Shown: piece by piece, positions 39,013 to 50,100 of the stretch
How positions within the stretch are numbered: position 1 is the first letter of the stretch
Layout of the letters: each line of letters opens with the position of its first letter
Assembly: GCA_905221605.1 (NCBI GenBank)
Contig: CAJNDS010001335.1
Location: forward strand, 1,175,938-1,239,937
Origin: Symbiodinium natans
Taxonomy: Eukaryota > Sar > Dinophyceae > Suessiales > Symbiodiniaceae
Length of the DNA stretch: 64,000 nucleotides
Direction of reading: 5' to 3'
Program-made: the position numbers and the translations under genes
The notes under the pieces: generated by a model
Seen by the model: the letters and a program-made list of their open reading frames with translations, nothing else
Databases searched by the model: none
Told to the model about the DNA's origin: nothing

Positions 39013-39142
39013 ACGGGTAGTTTCATGGACCCTTGATGTGGTCCCTTACCTCCATTTAAAGGGTTCTGATGTATGGGCCCTTGGGTTCTATGGGGTTATA
39101 AAAGGGGTAGATAAGGGGTCCTCTTGTAGGGGCCCATTGGTG
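39013..39142 (+). mobile_element. Family D element
   Basis: CGGGTAGTTTCATGGACCC, GTGGTCCCTTACCTCCATTT, GGGTTCTGATGTATGGGCC. Lies just after repeat K copy 2. Confidence 0.75.
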
Positions 39143-39216
39143 AAAAAAGACCCTAAATCCTAAACCCTCAAACCCTCTTCTCTGTCTTTGTCTCTGTCTC
39201 CGTCTCCGTCTCTGTC

Positions 39217-39239
39217 ACTCTCTCTCTCTCTCTCTCTCT
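39217..39239. repeat. (CT)n microsatellite
   Basis: CTCTCT run after a degenerate GTCTCCGTCTCT stretch from 39179. Confidence 0.93.
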
Positions 39240-39618
39240 GCTCCACGCCGGGCCTTGAGGTCACTAGAGGCTTGAGAGGGGCCTCTGGCCAATGTGGGGG
39301 GTGGGGGGGCATCATCATCGGGGGAACTGCTTACAGACCCCGAACAGAACATGCAATCCCCTCTGGAACGAACACCCCCTAAACCACAAAAACGAAAGGC
39401 ACCGCAATGTTGGGCAGCCCCCCATGTAGGCTTTAGGATTGCAGGGCGTCATGCTGGGCCAGCTGGGTTGGTGTGACAGACGGTGGAGAGGTTCCCGCTT
39501 CACGATTGTGAAGCTCCACCCACGATCCCCTAAACCCTACACACTATAAAACCTAAACCCTAACCCTAAACCCTAAACCCTAAACCTAAACCCTAAACCC
39601 TAAACACCAGTACTACAC

Positions 39619-39690
39619 ATGGGCCACAGCAAGCCTGCAGGCGACTGCGCCACCAGTGGCGATGGTGGCGGCGAGCCGACCATCTTCAAG
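39619..39690 (+). CDS. Candidate first exon with ATG
   Basis: Opens with ATG and reads MGHSKPAGDCATSGDGGGEP then TIFK before GTGTGT, a good GT donor. Lies between CCCTAAA and TTTAGGG arrays, as ABCG exons do. It could start gene 2, but no join to the next exon (41149) was found, so this is only a suggestion. Confidence 0.35.
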
Positions 39691-39949
39691 GTGTGTTTGG
39701 GGGTTTAGGGTTTAGGGTTTAGGGTTTAGGGTTTAGGGTTTAGGGTTTAGGGTGGCTACAGGGTTTACTCCCCCCCCCCCCAAAAAAAAAACTAACCAAC
39801 CCAACCCTTGAATAAGTAAATGCACGCATACTTATATACACACATGTATACATATGCGCATTTGCACACAGATTTTGTCTACAACTTTTGGCTTTTCATC
39901 TGCTCCGAAACCCGTACCCCAGACCCCAATTGTTTGGTGGTCTAATTCG

Positions 39950-40180
39950 ATCATCCCACCACTAAATAGTGGTGGTGTAATAACTGCTGCTGCAGGGATA
40001 ATGATGGTGCAGCTGGACCACTGGCTCATCCTGATGGTGGTGTTGTTGTGCCCACTTGCTACTGGTGGAAAGATTACATAACCTTCTCCACCGCTAGCAA
40101 GTGGTGCTGCTACTTCAGGTGGTTGGATGGATGGGGTTGGATGTTTACATCCAATCCAATCCCATCCATCCAACCACACT
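39950..40180. repeat. Cluster of consecutive hairpins
   Basis: ACCACTAAATAGTGGT (39958-39973), CCACTTGCTACTGGTGGA against TCCACCGCTAGCAAGTGG (about 40050-40106), and GTGGTTGGATGGATGGG against its complement (about 40120-40177). AT-richer than its surroundings and free of telomere-like units. Confidence 0.7.
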
Positions 40181-40869
40181 AAAAATGATGCTGCAGCACA
40201 TATTACTACACAAGTGTTTTAGTCGAGTATAACTATATTCAAAGCTTTGAAGGATCAATTCTAAACTCCAACTTTATAGGCAGTGGTTCAAGTCCACCTG
40301 GATTGCTGGTTTTCCAGCATAAATACTGTTAGCCCATACCTCAGAACACATCCCTTACACACATACCAACCCATAACAGCCCACGATACAACCCCACAAG
40401 CCCGCAACACCAGCCATAAAACCCCACATACCCGACAACACATGGCCATACCTCCTCTTACACATGCCCATACCTCCATCTCAAGCCCCACATACCCACA
40501 TACAAGCCCGAATATCCTCGTACATCCATTCTACTCAAACGGGACAGCTCAACCCAGACACCCATCATCTGCCCCTGAAAGCGCGACAGGGATGCCCCGC
40601 GGATTGCACACCCCTTGACCGTCCGGACACCTACCTGCCCCTTGGATTTCAGATGCTTAGGGGCTTAGTGTTTGGGGTTTAGGGTTTAATTTGGGTCGAG
40701 GGTTCTCTAAGCATAGTCATATGGTCTTTCATTTTGGTGTTCTGAAGTATGGGCTCTTCGGTTTTATAGGGTATATAAGGGAGGGTTTAAGGCCTTAGGA
40801 TTTCGGGTTTTGGGTGTAGGGGTTAGGGTCTAACCCCGAAGCCCTAAACCCCAACAAACCCCAATTAAA

Positions 40870-41040
40870 CCCTTAACCCTAAACCCTAAACGCTAAACCC
40901 TAAACCCTAAACCCTAAACGCTAAACCCTAAACCCTAAACCCTAAACCCTAAACCCTAAACCCCAAACCCTAAACCCTAAACCCTAAACCCTAAACCCTA
41001 AACCCTAAACCCTAAACCCTAAACCCTAAACCCTAAACAC
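40870..41040 (-). repeat. CCCTAAA array, about 24 units
   Basis: Near-perfect array upstream of the first gene 2 exon candidate. Confidence 0.95.
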
Positions 41041-41148
41041 TAACTAACTTGGCTACAAGCACGGGCACCCGCAGACTCCTAAACCCCTGACCCCTTCCGG
41101 CACTCCCGAGCGCATTTCCGATCGAGCAAAGAAACCTTGCTGATTCAG

Positions 41149-41169
41149 GCCTCGCACGCCTCCCGCAGG
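41149..41169 (+). CDS. Gene 2 candidate exon
   Basis: Reads LARLPQ. Acceptor ATTCAG then GC; donor GCTAGT. Downstream intron is G/TTTAGGG-rich. Short, so weak alone. Confidence 0.4.
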
Positions 41170-44100
41170 GCTAGTTTAGGGTTTAGGGTTTGGACTTAGG
41201 ATTGGTTCAGGGTTCAGGGTTTATAGGGTTTAGGGTTTAGGGTTGAGGCTCCAGGTTTAGGGTTTGAGTAGGGTTCGGGTTTGAGCTCCACAAGGACTCT
41301 GAAGGACGTAAGGAAGGACATAGTGATCTTCAGAGGGTCCATTTGTAGTAAGATTATGGATTTCAGGGTTTAGGGTTTCGCCAGGACTCTCTGAGGTCTC
41401 TAAACATGAGGGTTCTCGGGGTTTAGGTGTTAGCCCTAAACTCTGAACCCTAAACTGTAAACCCCTTATTATGCCATCTTGCAAGAAGGGGCGTTTGACC
41501 TCGATGGTTTTGGGGCCTAGGTTAAAGCCAATCTATCAGGCTGGGCAATCTAACTCCTAAAATCCGAAGCCTTCAGCCCCACCCCCCCAGACCAGAAACC
41601 CTCAACCCTCAACCCGGAGACCTAACACCTAACCCCTGAAGGGGCCGCTGCGGCTATCCTTCTTCCAAGGGCCTCAAGATTCCTTCTATAAGCCTTGCAC
41701 GGGTTTAGGGTTTAGGGTTGAGGGTTTAGGGTTTAGGGATCCTCCACTCTCGGACGGGGTTTTGCTCTCCAACTTAGGGCTCTCGCATCGGCTGTTGTTC
41801 AATAGCCGTCCCTAGAGCCTCACTGGGACCCGGGGTAAGCCTTTATTCCCTTTATAGGGTTTGGGTTTTCCTTAAAAAGCCCCTTTAGACCAAAAAGGGT
41901 ACCCTGTTTATCCCTAATTAGGTTACTCTTGGGTCTAGCTCACCCCGACTTTCGAAACACCGACACCCAGGTACGGAGGTCCTGCTCTCAGCACCAGTGT
42001 TTCTAGGGTTCAAGGGTTTAGGGTTTAGGGTTAGGAAGCACTCGAAGCCCTGAACCCTAGATTTGGCTGAAACCTGCCCCAGAGGCCGGGCGAACGTCCT
42101 TTCTACCCAGGTTTTGCGGATTTAGGGTTAAACCCTAAAGCCTAAACCCTGAACCCTTTATAGCTTTTTCTGTTTTTGCTTTTTTTTGAGGGGGGGGGGG
42201 GTTAGGGTTTAGGGTCGGGGTTTGCAGGGCTTAAGGTCTCCAGAGTCGATGTTTTCCGAGAGAATCTGGGTTGAAGGATTGCGCCGGTTCCACCCTGGCT
42301 CTTGAGCTGTCTCCAGGGTTAGGTTTAGGGTTTAGGGTTTCGGGTTTCGGGTTTCGGGTTTAGGGTTTAGGGTTTAGGGTTTCGGGTTTCGCGGAGGGCA
42401 ACGCCTGGTTGCGACCTCCTCCAATCCCAACTAGCTTGTCTGACTTTAGGGTCTACTGAGGCAAGTTCATGACCCCTACTGTATCATACCCATAATACAC
42501 CCTACTCGACACACTTCTTCCATTCTAAGAGGCTGCTGTATTGGGACAGGCGAAGAACTGGCAAATTAAGGGAGGGGCTCTTGAGACATTGGCATTTCGT
42601 CGTTTCCCTTACTCAGTTCAGGAGGACCCTAAACCCTAAACCCTAAACCCGACGCCCTAAGCCCTCGTTCCCTTATAGCCCCAATTCCCTACATTGCCCT
42701 AACCTGTGGAAGGGTATGGTCTACTAGGGGATCCAATGGCTTCCATTTCAAACAGCCTCCCCCGGCGGTGCGTTCCTTTTTGTTACACCCCTAGTCCACA
42801 AAGAAGGTTGAGGGTTCAGGGCTATGGGAGCACACACTTTCATTGTTCGGGTGAAGATTGAGGTGGCGCTGGCAAGGACGACATTGACATTCTCATCGAT
42901 GCTGGTCTCAGTTCGTTAGGGTCAGGTTTCCACCGAAACCTGAACCCTCAACCCAAAGCCCTCAACCCTAAACCCTAATTAAACCCTAAACCCAAAGCCC
43001 TAAACCCTACCTCCGAACCCTAAGGCGAGTTGAGGGTTTAGGGCGTCTGGGCTCTGCGTTTTCTATTTCCGGGCCCTTGAGGGTTAGCGTTCAGGGCTCG
43101 GGGCTCGGGGCTTGCGAGTTTGGGCTAGGCTTGAAGGCATTTGGTGGGGCTTCAGGTCAACAGGGGCCAGGGATGAAAACTAAACCCTTACCATTGACAA
43201 TAGAATGCAAAACCCAAAGCCCTAAACCCAAAGCCGGAAGCGCAAGAAGCCTGGTGGTTTGATTGAGGCGGTGATAGGAAGAACCTCCCCCAAAAAAAAA
43301 GAAACTTCTTCCTTATAAGTTGGGATGTTCCCCCTTGTACTAACAGTCCTTAATAGGGATTCTCAATAGAGGGTTCGTTAAGGACTGTTAGTATAAGTGG
43401 GAAATCCCAACTTACAAGGGTACTATAGGATTATTTGTTCTCTTTCTTTTTTTGCGGGGGGGGGGGGGGTTCTAAAGCAAAGAGCAGACAAGAGCCCTTT
43501 ACTTCTTTCAAGCTCTGTTGACACTCTTCCTTGGCCTACCCTCACAAGGACCCCAAAGGGGGTGGAGGGAAGGAGGCCGAGGGGGTCTCAGGGATCCACC
43601 CTAAACCCTAAACCCTAAATCGTAAACCCTAAACCCTAAACCCTAAACCCTAAACCTTAAACCCTAAACCCTAAACCCAAAAACCCTAAACCCTAAACCC
43701 TAAACCCTAAACCCTAAACCCTAAACCCTGAATGACACAGCTATAGGGCTCAGGGCCGTTGAGGTGTCCCCTAGCCTGGGCGGTTTAGGGGCTCGGGTTT
43801 AGGGTTTAGGGTTCAGGGTTTGGGGGTTAGCTGCTTTCGTTGCTGCAAGAAGCCTCGAATATCAGTGAAGGGGCAATATCACGCTTGGGTGCTTCGTCGA
43901 AATCCTGCTGGGGACCTGATGGCTGCATTTTGCACGACCCATGTTGGAGAGCATGTTGCCAGGATTACCGAAAGGACCTACTCAGCCGGCGAATACCAGC
44001 ACATGCCGCTCTGAGATCAGATCGTCGTCATCGACTTCGGTCCCTACCCCCTAAAGCAGACCTGGGAACGGAAGGCTATCAGGAAACTCCCTTCAGAAGG

Positions 44101-47100
44101 CTCAGGGGCGGCGGACCTCCTTGGGTGTCAGAATTCACGACCTGACCTCCCCTACACCCCTGGCTTCAGGTGTCGGGTGTAGGGTTTAGGGTTTAGGGTT
44201 TGGGGTTCAGGGCATGGCCCTTAGGGTATAGGGCTCAGGCTGTTCCCTAGTTCTCAGCTGTAAAGCCCTAACATGCACAAGGTAGCCTCGGCTCCCTATG
44301 CCTTGAGCCCTCAACAAGCCGAAGAAACTGATGCGCGACTCCAAGCACTCTTTCTAGAGTTTCCTTAGGCATTCCGAATCAAACATGCTGTTCTAGGGGG
44401 GAATTTACAGGTCCCAGAACTTAAGCGCCATATCAAACCAACCCTACAAACTCTGTAAGCCAAAACAAACGCTGCAAACCCTACAATCCCTAGAGGCCCT
44501 GCAAACTCTCTGAGCCCTGTAAACCCAACAAATCCTATAACCCTAAACCCTAAACCCTAAACCCTATAAAGCCCTATAGACCCTATGAAGCCCTAGAAGC
44601 CCTATAAGCTCCTGGGCTTAAGGCCTTCGGGAGCCCCAGAGACCTTGCAAAACCCTACCTTTTACAAGCCGTGGGTTTAGGGTTTAGGGTTTAGGGTTTT
44701 GGGTTTTGGGTTCTGGGTTTTGGGTTTTGGGTTTTCCAAACTTCAAGCCGAGGACAGCTCTGAGGCACACGGCTGCGACGCACAGAATCAGAACTGTCGA
44801 ACCTCTCAGGCCCGGCCCGAAGCCTTAAACACAAACCCCTAAACCCCCAAACCCCAAACCCCGAAACCCGTAACCCTAAACCCTAAACCCTAAACCCTAA
44901 ACCTTAAACCCTAAACCCTAAACCCTAAACCCTAAACCCTAAACCCTACACCCTACACCCTACACCCTACACCCTACACCCTACACCCTACGCCAACCCT
45001 GAACCCTGAAGTCGGCTTCGGGGGGGGTCGAATCGGGGCTTCGGGATTTGGAGGCCGAGGCTTCGCAATCTTCTTCGAGGCATTGAAGCCTTCAGGGTGG
45101 GGTTTAGGGTTTAGGGTTTAGGGTTTAGGGTTTAGGGTTTAGGGTTTAGGGTTTAGGGTTTAGGGTTTAGGGTTTAGGGTTTAGGGTTTAGGGTTTAGGT
45201 GAGGCCTTCCAGAGGGTTTAGGGGGGTTACAAGCCCTCAACTCTAGAGCCGATAAAGCCTTTTTGTTCCATAGGGGCTTTAAACCAATACATGTTGTCCT
45301 GTTTTTGCGAAACAATGAAAAGGAAACATATTGTACTTTACTTTCTTTGTTATTAGTAAACAGTCATATAATTGTTAGCAAATTAGAAAGTTCAATGATT
45401 GATTAATATCACCATTACGAACTGAAGAATCAAAAAGTTCACATCACACAATCATTGCATTGTTGGAAAAAGGGTTCGGTTTTCATGATTCAGGATTCTA
45501 GGGTCAGGTGTGTACGGGGCTGAGGAAATCTAGAGAGAGGTTTAGGATGCCTTGGGGGAGTTGCCCTAAACCCTAAACCCTAAACCCTAAACCCTAAACC
45601 CTAAACCCTAAACCCTAAACCCTAAACCCTAAACCCTAAACCCTAAACCCTAAACATCTCGTCTTTCCTTTGGCTGGCATGTGCCAGGTCGTCCAGATCA
45701 CCACGGAGCCGGACAGAGCCGCACCCGGCTCAGAAGCGGCTCTCGAAATTTAGGGTTTAGGGTTTAGGGTTTAGGGTTTAGGGTTTAGGGTTTAGGGTTT
45801 AGGGTTTAGGGTTTAGGGTTGTGGCAGGGTTTAGGGTTTAGGGTTTAGGGTTGTGGCAGGGTTTAGGGTTTAGGGTTTATTAGGGTTTAGGCTTTAGGGT
45901 TTTGGTAGGTTTTTAAGGGTTGTAGGGTTTAGGGTGTGGGGTTTTGGGGTTTAGGGTTTAAGGTTTCGGGTTTAGGGCTTGCGGTTTATGGTTTAGCTTT
46001 TGGGTCTGAAACCCTTGAGTCCACGGACCTCAATTCCCAGCCCTGCAAAAGTACTGCGCAAGCGACAGTCCCGGTGCGAGGGCTGCATCCCCCCCCCCGC
46101 TTCTGTGAGCATGACGGGCCCAGACCCGTGGGAGGATCCAAAAATAGAAGCCCCCAAATAGTACCCCATATTGGGTCGTTTTTCGGAACCTTTCAAGGAA
46201 TCCAGTTTTTGGATCTTGCCACAGGAATCTGACTGGGGTAGGGTGAAGCATTCCTAAAACCCAGCAACCTTGATCTTTTTCTCTCCCATTGCGCCCCCCC
46301 CCCCCCCCCCCCCCCCCCCTTGGGGGGAGTTTTCACAGGCTAGTTCCTGCGGCTGGGTTGTGGGACACCCTGCACCCCAAACTGTACACTGGAAGCCCCA
46401 AACCCCGAATATTTGATACCCTACAAACCCGGACCTAAGCCCTGCAAGCCCTACACCTTAAACCGAAACCCTAAACCCTAACCCGTCTTCGGGACGTTCT
46501 GGCCATTTGCAGCTGCCTTGTGACACGAGTTGCTTTGTGGCATGTCAACGCGTCTTCAGCGACCAGAGGGGCGTTGCGATCGGTAATCAGAGATCACCGA
46601 TATTGGCTGGCATCAGCGTTGCCTTTCTTGAATACCAGCGGCTTCAACAGCTTGGCGACGCGAGATTCTCTCACTTTCCGTGCTTACGGTACGTCGACAA
46701 CCGCGTGGTCTTTGTTGACAAGCGACTCCTCGGCCGCTGCTCGCCTGGCCCCCAAACCCCCAGCTTTTTTTCAGCCGGGCAAGCTTGCTTCAGAGCATAC
46801 GAATCCCTTCCAAACCCATGTTATGCGAGCATTGTGTTTGCAAATGGAGGGGCTGCGCCCCCCCCCCCCAACCCCCTTGCTTTTTTTGGGCTGTTCCCCT
46901 AAACCCTCAACCCTAAAACCTAAACCCCGCCACTTTTTTGCGGCTGTTCCCCTAAACCCTCAACCCTAAACCCTCGCCCTGAACCCTATAAACCCTATAG
47001 GGTTTAGGGAGACCCTGAATTAAAGCCATAAACCCCCTCACCCCTAAACACCCCTAAACACCCCTAAACACCCTTGAAACCCTAAACCCTAAACCCTAAA

Positions 47101-50100
47101 CCTTAAACCCTAAACCCTAACCCTAAACCCTAAACCCAAAACGCCCTCAACCCTTGACACCCTTAAAGCCCCACTTGGCGAAGCCCGAGCCGCCCTTGCC
47201 CCGCGAGGTGTGGCGCTTCGATGCAGATCCTGGGTTGGCAACAGGCCCTCTCCAAGCCCTTTTAGGGTTTAGGGCTTAGGGCTTAGGGTTTAGGGTTTAG
47301 GGTTTAGGGTTTGGAACCCAAGGGTTTGAGTTTTATTAGGGGGCTTTGTGGTGAGTTTTGCCAATACACCCTAAACCCTAAACCCCAACAGGGTTTCGTT
47401 GCGAGGTTTGGGGGGTTCAGGGCTAGGGGCTTTGGGCTGAGTTTTGTCTCAGAGGTCTGGATAAGAACACAAGAATTAGGACCCTGGAAGCAGAGGGATA
47501 TTTTGTCCCAACCCTAAACCCTAAACCCTAAACCCTAAACCCTAAACCCTAAACCCTAAACCCTAAACCCTAGTGTCGCCCGCGCCTGTGATGCGATGGG
47601 GTTTGGGGATTTAGGGCTTCGGGTCAAGGCTGCACGCTGAGCATGTGGAGGTGCGCTGTGTGTTGCGATTGAACCCTAAACCCTAAACCCTAAACCCTAA
47701 GCCCTAAACCCTAAACCCTAAACCCCAAACCGTGGTGCTCTCTCATAACCACCACAGACCTGCCAACGAGCACCAACAGCCAGTGCTGAATGCGCTACAA
47801 AAAAGGGCCGCCTCCGAACAGCCTCAGTCTCTTCAGCGATTGGAAGTGGTTTAGGGTTTAGGGTTTAGGGTTTAGGGTTTAGGGTTTAGGGTTTAGGGTT
47901 TAGGGTTTAGGGTTTAGGGTTTAGGGTTTGGGGTTTAGGGGGTGTCACTACCCATATGTCACGATGCCACCGGAGAGCAGTTTTATGCGACTGTCCGGAT
48001 GGAGGCTTCAGTCTGGGGAGCTTGCCTAGTCGAACACCAGCAGCTCGCAGGGCAGGAGCCTGTTTTTCCGCAGAAAGTACTTTCTTGTCATCTCTGACAT
48101 TTTGGATCACACATGCCTTCGTACCAATCAGCTCATGGATATGATCCTTGGGCGACGCCGGCTGAGCGGGGCTTTGGAGCAAGTTTTCTTGCTGTCGGAT
48201 CCTGTTCCGCACTACCGTGGCTATGAGTCCGTGTACCACCACTTGGTCACCTTGGTGAAGAAGTTTCAAAACCCTAAAACCCCTAAAACCCTAATACCCT
48301 AATACCCTAAAACCCTGAAACCCTAAAACCCTAAAACCCTAAAACTCTAAACCCTAAATCCCTAAACCCTAACTCCCCTCCCCCCCGTCCTTGCCTTGGC
48401 CCCTTTCGGGACAGCTGAGAAGGCGACGCGCCAAACCCTAAACCCCAAAACCCCAAAACCCGTAAACCCCTAAACCCCTAAACCCCTAAACCCTAAACCC
48501 TAAACCCCAAACCCTAAACCCTAAACCCTAAACCCTAAACCCTAAACCCTAAACCCTAAACCCTAAACCCTAAACCCTAAACCCTAAACTAAACCCTTCT
48601 GAGAAGGAGATGTGCTGGTCTTGGAGAACGTCTCTGGTGGCACGGAAGAGGCCGATGCCAGCTCCAGGGTTCTCTGGCAGTGGGTTTTTAGGGGTTTAGG
48701 GTTTAGGGTTTAGGGTTTAGGGTTTAGGGTTTAGGGTTTAGGGGTTTAGGGTTTAGGGTTCAGGGTTTAGGTGCTTGCGGTTTAGGGACTTTTATGGGAG
48801 GCTGCGGCGGTTTCGGGCGTTTCGGGCGTTTTTGGTGGCTAGGGTGGTTAGAGGTTACCTTAAGGTGTTTGTCAGGAGGGAAGTAGGGAATAGGAGGGAA
48901 ATCGATGCCCTGGCAGGGGAGGGGATGTAAGGTGCCAAGTCCTCATCATTTCTCGCCAAGAATGGGTTTCAGGGTTTGGCTTTATAGTGTGTGGTTGAGG
49001 CGCCTCATCTGTGCTGGACTGAGTTAAGTTGTTAAAAGCCTGCACTTCTCAGGCGAAGTGAACATTGTTGTATAGTGTAGGTGCCTTGTGTACCTGTATG
49101 AGATCTAACAACTTCACCCCACGTACTCTCGGCCCTAAACCCCTAAAAGCCTAAACCCTTAACCCCGAGACCCACCAATCATGGTGACGTCGAGTTGAGT
49201 GCAAAACGCTCTAAGCGCTAAACCCTAAACCCTAAGCCCTATACCCTAAACCTAATCCCTAAACTCAGCACACAAAGGAAGCCGAAAGGAGGGTTCGGGC
49301 CTTTAAAGGGTTGATGAATCTCAATTGGCTGGGAGCTCGGTTGGACAAAGGATGCTCTCAAGCCAGCAAGCTACACATGAACCCAAATGCCTGCCACGAC
49401 CCTAGAGACTAAAAGGCTAAACCCGCCCAAGGACTAAACCCTAAACCCTAAACCCTAAACCCTAAACCCTAAACCCTAAACCCTTGGTTCGGGAGCTTAG
49501 GGGTACTGTAGGGCCATGTAGGGGCTACTTAGGTAAAAAGGACAAAAAGGTATCTGTTCGGGGGCTGCATGGGGGAATAGGATTTCCTGAACCCTCCACC
49601 CTGAACCCTGAACCCTGAACCCTGAACCCTGAACCCTAAACCCTAAACCCTAAACCCTAAACCCTAAACACCCACAACCCGGAGATCCGAGAACCACCAG
49701 CAGGAGAACGCCATCCTCTCCGGGCAGATGGGCCTGGCTCACATTGGCCATGTCGTTCCCTGGCCGGGTTACGTGGGTTTACTACTACTTGGCTTAAGAG
49801 CCCCAAAAGAATAGAAACTAATATTTCCTATGTTACCCTTTAAAGGCTGAAGCGGAGAATACAAGGTAAGTCACAGGGAAAAGGGTATGAGGATTGAAGA
49901 TGCATAACTTCATGGGGGTTGGGTAAGGTGGGGGGGACTGGGGATGTAGCTCTGGGGGTGGCTTTGCGCTGTTTGCCGAGACACACCGTGTCTCTTTCGG
50001 AACCTGGGATCTAGTGAATAAGGTGGGGGAGCCCTGCCTGAGAAGAACGCCGCGCAGGCTCCTCGAGATAAACCCTAAACCCTAAACCCTAAACCCTAAA

